Source of the DNA: Brachionus manjavacas
Lineage: Eukaryota > Rotifera > Eurotatoria > Ploima > Brachionidae
Reading direction: 5' to 3'
DNA length: 64,000 nucleotides
Assembly (NCBI GenBank): GCA_019054805.1
Contig: JAHQIY010000037.1
Span: 310,001-374,000 of the forward strand
The notes under the pieces are model-generated. The model did not search any database. It was given only the letters and a program-made list of their open reading frames with translations, and was not told where the DNA came from. This document shows, piece after piece, positions 37,307 through 48,775 of the stretch. Positions within the stretch are counted from its first letter, which is position 1, and every line of letters begins with the position of its first letter. The position numbers and the translations under genes are program-made.

Positions 37307-40179
37307 ATGGTTTTAAAGCTTTTGCTTGATAATTTTGGTCTGGAGTTTGACCAAGTAAAATCTACAATAAATAACATCTATTTAATCTTTTCTCATAATC
37401 TTAACCAGTCTAAGTTCATTTTTTCTCAACTGATAGCTTTACTAGCAGGCCTAGCATTCCGACATTTTTTGCCAGCTTGTCCGAACAATGTTTTCAAAAG
37501 ACATCTAGCAGCTTCTCTGTTTGGGCTTTATTTAGGATATTTTGTATTCGAAAGCGATTTTGTCCATCTTATAATAATTTCTACACTTTCCCTCTGTATA
37601 TTGAAGATATGTTCAAGATGTTATGTTCATGTGTAATTTTTTGAAAAAAACTTTGAAGTCTTTATTTTGACCCTTTTTTTATTTTGAAGAATCGTTTTTG
37701 TGTTTACAATAATTTATTTAAGCTATTTGCATTTATATTTTCAAATAAACTGTTATGGTGAGAAAAAATTTGACATAACAAGGTATATGGTTGTTCTGAA
37801 AAGTATGATTTAATCTATAAATGTATAATATTGATTTTTAGTCCTATGATGATATTTGTTCAAAAAATAACATATATTGCCTTTTCATATGCAGATGGAG
37901 CAAAATCAATACAAAATTTAAATGAATTCCAAAAATCTAATGCCTTAACGTAATTACAATAAAATTTAATTTTTAATTTTATTTAATAATTCAATCAAAT
38001 AAAGAAAAATACCAGGAATACTTGAATACTTTAGTTATTTATTTCATTTTCAAGGTATTTTTTTAATTATTTTTAACTTTTAGTTTTTTGATTTATACTT
38101 ATAATTTTGCCTATTGATTTAGTAAAAAAAAGATTTTATGTTTCGAAATTATTTTGTTCTCTTAATGAATTAAAATTTAATGAAAAAAAAAGATTCATCA
38201 TCATCATCAAACTTGACATTTAAAATTTTTTTATTTCATTTTTTAAATTTCATTTGGTACAAATTTGTATTATAAAGTTAAGATAGTTATAATAATCAAT
38301 TTTTTTTAATTTTACAAAAAGATTAATTTTCGAAAAATCACAACAGATAAATTTATTAAATTTCATTTTCCTTTTTTCAAGCTATTTTAAATAATTTTTA
38401 ACCATTTTAATTAATAAAAAATTACCATTAATTCATTTAAAAAAAAACTACTCTAAAAAAATAATCTATGTATTCATATTTAAAATTGAAATTTTAAAAT
38501 GCTTTTTAAGGAATCATTGTAGGACCAGGATGTAATTTTAAGGACTTTAAAGAGTTCATGGATGGAACAAATATTAAAAAACATCAAGTATTTTTGTATG
38601 AAAATTTCTTATATTTGTAATTTTTTGTTAAATCAAAGGATGATTCGAAACCAAAAGATCCAAGTGTAAAGGTATTATTTTATTGTATAAATCAAATTAA
38701 TTTTTTCTCCATTTCCCTTTTTTTAGAAATCGTTGTTTAAAAAAATTTTAACCGTTATTGTTCTGATAGTTCTATTTCTTATATTTACAAATAAATATTC
38801 ATTCAATTCATTAATAGGTATACAAAAAATTAGAAACTCAGATAGAAACAAAATAGATACAGAAAAAAGCATTTATGATTAAGATTTTCAAAGATGGGAA
38901 TGAAATTAGGGGAGTTCAAATATAGGGAAACTAAGTAAATTTTAGCCTTATCAAGACTTTTTTTAATTTAACTTGTGTATTGATAACTACATGTCTGCTG
39001 ATTCATGCAAATTTTAAAACTAGACAAAATGAAAAATTTAATAAAATACAGTGTTTCTAACAAAAATTTAATGTCAACCGCAACCGCCAACTGACCGTAA
39101 CGTAACGTAAAGTTTACAGTTGACGATATTTTTTTAGATACATTGTAATTTAGAAGGTAAAAAATTCGACAATGAAATTGAATTTTATTGAAAAAATAAA
39201 GAATAATTTAGAATTATTGATGGATAACTATTGGTAAATTATTAATTAAAAAATTTCTTAACAAAATTTAAAATAAGTCTTTTTCAATAAAGGAATCTTA
39301 TAAAGCATTTAGAATGAATATTTTTTGTTTTTTTGTAATAAGGAAAAATTTCTGTATCTATTTTGGTCGACTTTATCAAAAGATTAGTTAGAAAATTTAA
39401 AAAGAACCAGAAATTTTGAATAAACCATTTTGGTTTCGAGTTTTGAATCTTCATTTGACATGTGAATGTCAGCGTTTGTATTATTACATCCCATGGACAT
39501 TAAGTGATGCAGTTAACAATGCAAGTGGTTTTGGCTTCAATGGCTATGATGAAAAAGATGAACCAAAATGGGACTTATTGACAAATGTTAATATTTTAGA
39601 ACTAGAAGTATTCAGAAATCAGTTTTTCATTTAAGACAAGTACCAGTTTAAAATATCTAATTGATAATTGGCATATTCAGACTACAAACTGGCTCAGACG
39701 AATTTTGTTCGAGCGTCTTCCTAAAGGAAAGACTTTAGGCGTTTTTATTATCAGTTGTGTATGGCATGGATTTTATCCTGGATACTATTTGTCTTTTTTG
39801 TTCTCAGCATTCGTAATTTATGTCGGAAGAGGAGTAGGATTTTTTATTTTTATCCAAAAATTGAATTTTAACGATTTTAGATTCGAAGAAATGTAAGACC
39901 AATTTTTCTAAGAAGCCAAACTTTAATCAAACTTTATGCAATAATTACTTATATTGTTACACAATTGGCAATAGCATATATTATTGGGCCATTTTTTGTA
40001 TTAACAATCGACTCGTCGCTAAAATTTTTAAAGTATTAAATTAAAACAAACTTGATTTTGCTTTTAAAATACAAACTTTTATTTTTAGTTCATTCTACTG
40101 GATCGGTCATATATTGACTCTAATTTTGATATTAATTTTGACTAAAAAAGTTTCAAATCAAAACCTTCTTAAGGATTAA
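37307..40179 (+). CDS. MBOAT-3: paralogue with altered catalytic Asn
   Basis: Exons: 37,307-37,354, 37,409-37,632, 37,690-37,782, 37,842-37,949, 38,005-38,054, 38,511-38,587, 38,639-38,671, 38,727-38,817, 39,411-39,607, 39,636-39,833, 39,881-40,032 and 40,089-40,179; 453 residues, open throughout. It keeps NNASGFGFNGYDEKDEPKWD and the histidine motif VWHGFYPGYY. The catalytic Asn motif is DNWHIQT instead of DNWNIQT, so Asn is replaced by His (codon CAT at about 39,672). The exon coding the GIIVGP segment is split by an extra intron of about 456 bp. It starts MVLKLLLDNFGLEFDQ, six codons shorter than the others. With the Asn lost it may have little acyltransferase activity, yet its frame is kept. 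Confidence 0.88.
38818..39410 (+). other. Long MBOAT-3 intron
   Basis: 593-bp AT-rich intron. It holds a GC-richer patch at about 39,073-39,126 with CGTAACGTAACGTAA and an inverted GTCAAC/GTTGAC pair. No coding content. Confidence 0.5.
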
Positions 40180-40314
40180 TTTCACAATTTGGTTTGGTAT
40201 TTGTGAATTATTTTTAACAAAATGGAATGCCGAATGCACTATCAGCCTTTATGTTTTTAAACCTTAAATTTAATTTTAATAAAAAATTTTTAAAGTAGAT
40301 TTTATCATTCAGAC

Positions 40315-42602
40315 ATGCTTAATCAAGGCTCCTCAATTTTAGCTGGTATTGCATCTCGATTATCAATACCGCTAAACCATGTAAGATGTCTTTTATTTTT
40401 AATTGAAAACGATGTGTAATTTTGTTTAAGCTTAATTTTGCTGTTGGACAACTAGTGGCGTTTTGCTGCGGAGTTCTGTTCAGAAAATGGCTCAAACCAT
40501 GTCCAGAAAACACATTTAAGAGACATTTGCTTTCATTTTTAATTGGAATTTCAATCGCATACTTTTGCTTCGGTCCACAAATTATTCATCTGATTATCCA
40601 GAGTATTATTTCATACTCAGCATTGTTTACTTTACCAAAAAAATACTCACATATGTATTAAGAAATAATTTTCAAAAAGTCAAGATTCTTGGCATTAATA
40701 TTGATTTGCCAACCTATTTAAGCCAAGAAACTAGACAATTATAATTTTATGAATAATTTTATGATTCTTAAAACATCTTTATCTAGAATTTTGTTTATAT
40801 ATCTGATGGGTCATCTAAGTGCTCTCCATCTCTACCGTTTGGTTTACTTTTATGGCATATATGGAATTGAAATTACCGGGTAAATTTAATTTTTAAATTT
40901 CTATTTAAATAAATCTCTTAAGAGCTGTCATGATTACTACGCAAAAGCTGACAAGTTTTGCTTTTTTTATCATGATGGAATAAAAATCCATCATACCTAA
41001 CGGAAAAGCAAAGAAAAATCTTATAAAAGAGCTACCCGGCTTGGTAGAGTTTTTTGGATATGTTTTTAGCTTTCAAAATGTGTTAATTGGACCATTGATT
41101 TTTTATAATGACTATAAAGATTTTATATGTGGAGATAATATCTTAATAAGCCAAGTAAATTTTGAATTTTGAAATTTAGGCTTTAATTAGTATTTTTTGA
41201 TTTTTTAAATTTTGTATTAAAAAAAAACATTTAAATTGAACTAAAAAATACTTAATTTAAAAACAAAGAAATTAAAATTGGTTTCGATAAATGGGAAAAA
41301 TCATCTTAACTTTCCAATCAAAGGAGACATTAAGCAGCCTGATAATAGAAATGTTTTGCTTAATAAATTTTTTGGTTTAATAATCTTAGCTGTAGCTTAC
41401 CATCAATTTACTCTTGGCTATGATCCGATAAAAAATTTAGGTAATATGAATAAGAAAATTTCTGTAGCTTTAGAATATTGTTTTTGCTTTAGAAGCCCAA
41501 GTTTACAATCAGTCATTGTGGTATAGATTTTTTTACATGAATATTTCAGCGTTAGGTCAGCGATGCAAATATTATCTAGCTTGGCAGATAGCCGATATGG
41601 TCTGTAATGCTAGCGGTCTTGGTTTTAATGGATACGATGAGAATGGAATAGCTAAATGGAATTTATGTTCTAGTGTAGATATAATAAAACTAGAGGTAAA
41701 TTATTAGAAAAAAGTCAAAGATGTATTTTTTGTTTTTCTAAGACCAGTACAAGTATCAAAGAATTTATTGATAACTGGAATATTTCTACACAAAAGTGGA
41801 TACGACTAATAGCTTATGAACGATTGCCTCAAAGTAGAACTTTAGCTTCATTCATACTAAGTGCTCTTTGGTAAAACAAAAGTTTTATTCAAAAATCTCT
41901 GAAATTTTGTATTTTCTTTTAGGCATGGGTTCTATTTTGGTTATTACTGCACTTTTGTGTCAACAGCATTCTTGGTCTATGCCGGCAGAGGAGTAATTTT
42001 AAAAATGAAAAATTTTATTCAAATAAAAAAATTGTCCACGTTTTTAAAAATTATGATCTAGGGATTGCATCAAAAGCTTATTCAACTCTTGTGCAAAAAA
42101 AATTTCAAGACATAACTTACTCTTTTGTAAATTTAAAAAAAATTAATCTTGTTGCTTAGTTTATGATTTTTTTTACCTGAGCATTTTGCTTAATAGATTT
42201 TCTTTTTTATCTTGATATTTTCTAGATAAAATTTTTTTAAGGTTTGAGTAAATTATTTTTTTTTCCTAGATCAGACAAATTGTGAGACCTATATTTCAAA
42301 AAAGCGATGCAACAAAAATAGTATACGCATTAATTACATGGTTTGGAACGATTGCTTCAATTAGTTACGTTGCATTGCCATTTGTGCTTCTCGATTTGGG
42401 TAGCTCAATCAGATTTTACAGGTGAAATTCTGACTCAGCTCTATCTTTATTTTAACTTTTTTCTCAAAGATCGTGGTATTTTTCTTTCCATATCATTTCA
42501 TTAGTCTGTATTTTAGTGTTTCCATACAAAAAAAAATCTGTCGAAAAAGAAAAAGCTAGTTTGGCAAAAAAAATACAACCCAACACTGATCGAGAGCTGT
42601 GA
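40315..42602 (+). pseudogene. MBOAT-4: paralogue with in-frame stop
   Basis: Exons: 40,315-40,380, 40,431-40,654, 40,787-40,879, 40,923-41,154, 41,335-41,440, 41,493-41,695, 41,743-41,870, 41,923-41,992, 42,270-42,421 and 42,470-42,602; 468 codons. Catalytic DNWNIST and LWHGFYFGYY are intact. The fourth exon (232 nt) equals exons 4 plus 5 of MBOAT-1 (108 + 124), so an intron was lost cleanly. Inside it, after a 7-T run at 40,952-40,958, the frame departs from the family and meets TAA at 40,981; about 50 bases later the conserved frame returns (KELPGLVEFFGY). The histidine exon is split by a new 52-bp intron (41,871-41,922). It may be a young pseudogene, or the stop may reflect an assembly error. 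Confidence 0.8.
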
Positions 42603-42782
42603 ATAAAAGCCAAAAACACATGCACATATTCAAAATTTAACAACCTTAAACTTTTTAATAAATTTCAAAAATTTGATGTTTTCTTATTTAAAAAGCTTTC
42701 CTAAGCATTTAAACAAAACCATTATAAATTTTTTCAAAATTGATCAAATTTTTACATTTATTAGATAAATTTCAAAGACAAC

Positions 42783-44207
42783 ATGGCTTTAAGGTATTTT
42801 AGATTAAGCATACCTTTGGATCATTTTTAAGAGTTGATTTTTTAGAGAAGGACTCATTTTCGGTGCTTGCAATCCGTTGCTTGATATTTCATGCAAAGTT
42901 GAGCCAGAATTTTTGGCAAAATATGATTTAAAAGCGAATTCAGCTATTTTAGGTGACGATTCTCATCTCCAAATGTATTTAAACAATAATTTTCCTAGCC
43001 AAGATTTACCCTTAAATTTTAGCTATGAAGATATCAAAAAAAAACATGTGAGTGAAATCGAATATATTCCAGGTGGATCTGGTCAAAATGCTTTACGAAC
43101 AGCCTCAGTAAGAAAAAATTTTATGAGAGCATAAAAGAGATTAAAATTTTTTTTAAGTGGATTCTTAACTATCCAAATGTTGCTACTTTTGTCGGTTGTA
43201 TCGGCCGAGATCACAACGCAGATATCATGAAAGACAAGGCTAAGGAAGTTGGCTTAAACACTGCTTACCAAGTAACTGATAAAGCTTCGACTGGAACTTG
43301 TGCTGTACTGATAACCGGAGAAGAACGATCACTAGTGGCCCACTTGGGTGCTGCCAATTGCTTCACTTCTGATCATATGAACGAGCCGGAAACTTGGGCT
43401 CATGTTCAAAAATCTAAGATTATCTACGTCACAGTAAGATAGATTTCTAATTGGCAAGAGTTTCAGTATCAAAACTTTAATTTAGATAACACTTGGTTTT
43501 GGTGTATGTAACTCTGCCAAGTCTTTATTTTGAAAGTGATCTTAATTTTTTTTTAATTTAGGGTTTTTTCTTCACTGTATGCTGCGAATCAATAATGAAG
43601 TTGGCAAAATTTGCATTAGAAAATAAAAGAACATTTAGCATAAACTTGTCAGCTCCATTCCTGTGTCAATTTTTTACTGATAAATTAAAAGCTGCAATTC
43701 CATATGTTGACATTATCTTTGGAAACGAAGATGTGAGTTGTTTTCACTATAAATTTAGCTCAATTTTAATTAAATCTAACGTTTTTAGGAAGCCATGGCA
43801 TTTTCAAAAAATGTAATGGGCAAAGAATCCACTGACATTGCTGCTATAGCAAAAGATATGTCCAACATGCCAAAATTAAACGATAGAAAGCGCATTGTTA
43901 TCATTACTCAAGGCGATAAGCCAGTGATCCTGGCTATTGGTGATTCCATTAAAGAAATTCCTGTTCAAAAATTTGAGCACAGTCAGATAGTTGATACTAA
44001 TGGTGCAGGTGATGCTTTTGTAGGAGGATTCTTGGCTCAGTATGTCCAAGACAAAGACCTAGAAAAATGTATCGACTGTGGAATCTGGGTATCAGGTCTT
44101 ATCATTCAAAGATCAGGTAATTTTCCGAAAAACATAAGAAAATAATTATTTTAAAAATAACATTTTTTTTAGGCTGTACTTTTCCTAAAGAAATGAATTA
44201 TCAATAG
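42783..44207 (+). CDS. ADK: Adenosine kinase
   Basis: Exons: 42,783-42,793, 42,846-43,107, 43,158-43,433, 43,562-43,732, 43,789-44,116 and 44,173-44,207; 360 residues, normal for the family. It phosphorylates adenosine to AMP with ATP and belongs to the PfkB family. Visible are LIFGACNPLLDIS at the N-terminus, the PfkB1 glycine-rich block IPGGSGQNALRTA, FVGCIGRDHN and TGTCAVLITGEERSLVAHLG. The PfkB2 signature DTNGAGDAFVGGFLAQ contains the catalytic Asp near residue 314. The C-terminal CTFPKEMNYQ is typical. Exon 1 has only 11 coding bases, supported by phase. It starts 180 bp after MBOAT-4 on the same strand and ends 363 bp before TYW4. Confidence 0.96.
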
Positions 44208-44570
44208 ATTTTAGTTTTATTTAAATTTAAATATTTTTTAAAATTATTGGAAAAATAAATTTTTAAAATTAACGTTGATTTTTTATATTGTTAAAAATTT
44301 AAAGCTTAAATAAATTTATTAAAAAAATCTACCCAAATCGAATTAAAGCTCCCTGATTCTGATAAAATGAATCATTAAAGTTAATTTAAATAAATTTCGA
44401 TTCAAATTGCAATCCATATGAATTCTTATTTCAATTATGTAAAATTTATTCAAGAATAAATTTTAAACAAATTTATTTTTTTTTTCAATTGAAACTTAAA
44501 AATGTATTTAAATTTAAAAAAATTCCAAATTTTGATTTTGATCACATAATTGTTATTCAAATTGTTTAGA

Positions 44571-47500
44571 ATGGAAGAAGCTTTCAAAATAAATCAAAAA
44601 TCTTCTAAAATACGCAATGATTCGGCAGTTCAAGGTACCAACGATTCATCTGTTTTAAGTAAAATTTCAACTGCGCAGCTTGGTTATTGTAAAGATGATT
44701 TCCTCAGTCATTTTGCTGGAAAGAAAGCTCGTCGATCGCCTCTTGTTAATCGGTAATTTTGACTTTTTACACTTAAAAAGATAATTAAATCATTTTTTTT
44801 TAATAGAGGATATTACATTCGCGCAAAAATGATAGATTATACGATCAAGAGTTTTTTGAATCAAGTTTCCACAAAAAAACAAATAGTCAATTTGGGAGCA
44901 GGATTCGATTCGACTTTTTTTCGTTTAAAGGATCAGTCTTTGCTTGAAAATGCATTTTTTATCGAGGTGAGTCAATTTAATTTATTAATTTTTCTAAATC
45001 AATTAATTTTCAGATAGATTTTCCTGATGTCATTAACCGTAAAATCAGTTTAATCAAGAATAATCAAATTTTGTCAGAAATGTGCCAAGATTTAGTACAG
45101 GTAAAAGAAATAAATGGGAATAAGGGTAATTTTTTTTAGTGGTTAATGATTGAATTAAAAATTTCTAATTTTATTAAAGTTTATCAAAGTTTGAACTCAA
45201 ACCTTTTGGTTATTGGAATTGATTTGCGTAATACTGAACTACTCGAAGCAATTTTGAAGTCATTTTCTTTTTTTGATGCAAACGCGCCCACTATTTTTTT
45301 ATCCGAAGTAGTCATGACTTACATGTCTGTTAAAAGGTATTCTAATTCCCTTTACCTTAAAACAAATTGATGAATCTTAAAATGTTCTTCATTTTTTTGT
45401 TAAGCTGTAATGGGTTAATTAAATGGATAAGCGAAACTTTTTCAAATTGCTTTCTAGCTGTATATGAGCAAATTAATCCGTTTGACCCCTTTGGACAGGT
45501 TATGTGCTCTCATTTTACTAAACTTGGATCACCTTTAAAATGCATTCTAAAATATCCATTTGAAAATGAGCAAAAAAACAGATATGAACAAGAGGTAATA
45601 TTTGTTTTTAATTCAATTTAACTATAGAGAAAATCTAATTTTTATTTTTTTTATGTCAAATTTTATGTTAATGTTAATTTATATTAAATTTATTAACTAA
45701 TTAAAATAGTTTCAAAATTAGTGAATCAAATGATTAATTTATTTATTTAAAAAAAAAATTAGGAAAAGTTTTTCCAGTTCCGAGTGACGGCGTATACTTT
45801 TCTGCAATATAATCAAAATATGTATTAAATAAATGTGTACTATTTGAGTAGAAGATAATATTAACATTGTATTTGCTTTGTTAAATTAAATATCTGCTAA
45901 GAGTTGTTTTGAATTGATGTTTTCATTAGTTCTCAAATGATTATTAAAGTTTGTGAAAAATGGTGCAAAATTTTGGTTACGGTATTTTAATAAGGTTCTT
46001 TGCTAATAACCTTTTAATAGAATGGAATAAACTGATTCTGCAGAATATAACAAACTGTAGCAAGTTTGTTATAGGATGTAAATGGCGTGCAAACTTATGT
46101 ATTCGTGCAAATTATTTAAATGAGGTTAAATAATTCTTTGCAAAGTTATTGTAAACTTAAGTCTCATGTGAAACAAACTTTTTACAGGTTGTATCATTTT
46201 GAAGAATCAGTTTATTTATTTCCGTTCAAAAGTAATTAGCAAAAAACCGAATTGAAATAATCGAATTGAAACGAACTTCACAACCCCAAAATTTTGTACT
46301 ATTTTTCACTAATTTTGAAACTATTTAAATTAATTAATAATTGTAATCTTCACATTATTTAATCGCCTTTACTTTTGACTAGTTATTTAAAATTATAAGA
46401 TATTACAGATCAAAGTTTACATTACGCTGGGGCTAGATAAAAAAATCTTAGTAATGAAACCAGTTTAAATTAATTGTCTAAATTAATATTATTAATAATG
46501 ATTTTAAACAGGGAATTTCAAAAATTTCTTTTTTTTTAAGATTTTATATTAAAAAAAAAAATTTAAGGGTTTTACAGAAGTTTCAGTTATAAAAGCTTCG
46601 GACTTCTATCAATTCTTTATTTCCCCTGAAGAAAAAAAGCGTATTGATGATTTGGAACTATTCGATGAATACGAACCATGGCACTTAAAATGTTCTCATT
46701 ACATTTTTGTTACTGCAGCAAAAGGAGATATTTGCTCTCAAATTGTCAAAAATGTTTACTCATTTTCAAATTTAGCTACTAATAGAGCATTGATAAAATA
46801 TGATTCAAGTTATTGTAAATATAAAGCTTTTAATATTAAATTTGGAAGTCGGTTTGGACACAGTATTGGCGTTTTGAAATCAAAAATATTTGTTTTCGGG
46901 GGTTTTGGTGAGTTGGCAACGGATCCTTATTGCAAGCATTTGAGGCTAGCATCCGTAGAAGTTTTTGATCTAAAAAATAATTCACTTAAAATTCTTAAGT
47001 TGTCTGCAGATAAAATGCTTGACAGAATTTTTCATAGCTGCAAAGCAAGTGGCGATAATAGTTTGGTAATGAGTTTTGGTAGAACTAATCCAAGTAAGAT
47101 GTTTAATTCGATTACAAAAATAATTTACGAGGAAAAAGATGAAAATATTGAAATAAGTGAGGCAGATATTGAATTTAAATGTACTGAACTAAACATTCCA
47201 CGTTATAGACATTTAATGTGTCCAATTTCAGACTCAGGTCTTTTTATTTATGGCGGAAAATACTACGATCAATCAACAAATACTTCGAAAATTTTAAATG
47301 ATGCTTATATTTTTGATTATTCTCAAAATTTACAAATTATTCAAGTTGACTCAAACATTTTATCTGGCAGACACTCTGCTTGCATTAATCTATGGAAAAA
47401 ATATCTAATTATCTCAGGAGGCTTAGATGCTCAAGAAAATCCATTAAATGATATCATTTTATTTAACTGTGAAACTTTAGCTTTTACAAAGAAGGAAATT

Positions 47501-47818
47501 GAGCATGGATATGTTTTACCTAGATATTCACATACTAGTCACGTAATTGAAGATACTCTTATATTGGTTGGTGGCGCAAATTTTGATGGAAATCCTCCAG
47601 GATTATGTTTTATAAATTTACAGACATGGACTGCTATAGAATTCGATGTACCAAACGAAAACCGATTAATGCTCATTTGTCATCAGAGTCATATGATTGA
47701 TCGCAATAATATTCTTTTAATTGGAGGTGGTGGTGTTTGCTTTACATTTGGAACACATCTTAATAAATACCCCTGTATTTTGGACATAACAAAATGCTGG
47801 TCGAGATTTTTTCAATAA
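44571..47818 (+). CDS. LCMT2: tRNA wybutosine-synthesising protein 4 (LCMT2)
   Basis: Exons: 44,571-44,752, 44,807-44,966, 45,014-45,100, 45,140-45,336, 45,405-45,594 and 46,568-47,818; 688 residues, as in human LCMT2. TYW4 methylates and methoxycarbonylates the wybutosine precursor at position 37 of tRNA-Phe, using AdoMet. The N-terminal half is a leucine carboxyl methyltransferase fold (GYYIRAKMIDYTIKSFL, NLGAGFDSTFFRL, APTIFLSEVVMTYM, YEQINPFDPFG). The last exon is a kelch propeller with repeats at RFGHSIGVLKSKIFVFGGFG, RYRHLMC...LFIYGGK, GRHSACIN...LIISGGL and RYSHTSHVIEDTLILVGGAN. These separate it from LCMT1, which has no kelch part. Intron 5 is 973 bp and carries a hairpin repeat. Confidence 0.93.
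46049..46194. repeat. MITE-like inverted repeat, about 146 bp
   Basis: Arms ACAAACTGTAGCAAGTTTGT and AACAAACTTTTTACAGGTTG are imperfect inverse copies, with further pairing inside (GTGCAAACTTA / TGTAAACTTAAG). It sits in intron 5 of LCMT2 and resembles in size the hairpins at 8302 and 18,178. Confidence 0.5.
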
Positions 47819-48071
47819 TGAAGCCTTAAATAATTGTTCAAGCATTTAAAAAAAAATCAAATAAAATGATAAATTTTTGTTATATTTTATTAATATTGAG
47901 GGATCCGGCTACTCAGAATGAATCAATGTCTTTTTATAGCCAAGTAAAAAGACTAAAAATTTAAATTAGTTCAAAAAATTCAAAAAAAAATTCTAAATTA
48001 GAACCCCTGACAGCTATTGCACTAAAGATTAATTCAATGCATATTTTATTTTTTACATTATCGATTATATG

Positions 48072-48309
48072 TAGTGTTGGATGCGGTCAGATAAAACCGG
48101 TCCAGTAGGCGGACGGTTTTAAGCGGTCATTTGGCCGGTCAGCTTGGCGGTCTAATTTTTGGACCGCCAAAATAAACGGTCTAAAATATACGGGCGGTCA
48201 AATAACCGGCCAACTTTTTGGCGGGCGGTCATTTGGCCGGTCAGCTTGGCGGCCTAATGTTTAGAGCGCCAAAATAAACGGTCTAAAATAGACGGGAGGA
48301 CAAAAAACC
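48072..48309. repeat. hAT-like terminal remnant with 101-bp direct repeats
   Basis: Starts TAGTGTTGGATGCGGTC, a look I associate with hAT-type ends. It continues with GC-rich GCGGTCATTTGGCCGGTC motifs. Two units begin at 48,123 and 48,224 (period 101); the second is cut at 48,309 by the LTR element. No transposase is present. Confidence 0.6.
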
Positions 48310-48673
48310 TGTTACGGTGTGAAAATAACCGTTTCAATTATTTAAATTAACCTTATCAATTTTCTCAACTTATCTAGATTTTATCTTTATGTTTTTATGA
48401 ATCATTTATCATATGTCATAAATCTTTATGACCGATTTAATTCACAACTTATCTTTATTTAGATTCTTTATGATTAATGACCTTTTTAAGATACAACTAC
48501 TGAATATAAATAGAAGTTGTAATTCTTAAAGAGGGGAGCTTTTTAACTTGTATTTTTCCTATTTACTTTAAAATAATAATAAACGTTTAATCAACACGAT
48601 TTTGTTCTTTGTCTTCATTCTATCTCCTCTGAAGTTAATCGAAGGTATTCAGGCCAAATTCCCTAGACTAACA
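48310..48673 (+). repeat. 5' LTR of element A
   Basis: 364 bp, starts TGTTACGGTGTG and ends CCCTAGACTAACA. A TATAAATAGA box near 48,506 is a likely promoter and AATAATAAA near 48,573 a likely polyadenylation signal. Confidence 0.95.
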
Positions 48674-48677
48674 TATA

Positions 48678-48688
48678 TGGTAGCAGCG
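48678..48688 (+). other. Primer-binding site of element A
   Basis: TGGTAGCAGCG lies four bases after the 5' LTR. TGGTAGCAG complements the 3' end of eukaryotic initiator Met tRNA; after that it diverges. Confidence 0.6.
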
Positions 48689-48775
48689 ATAAAGACCGAT
48701 ATAAACAGATAGATAATAGACAAAAGCATTATTCCGCGCGATAATTTTATATTAGTACTAATTATTAATTGTGCA

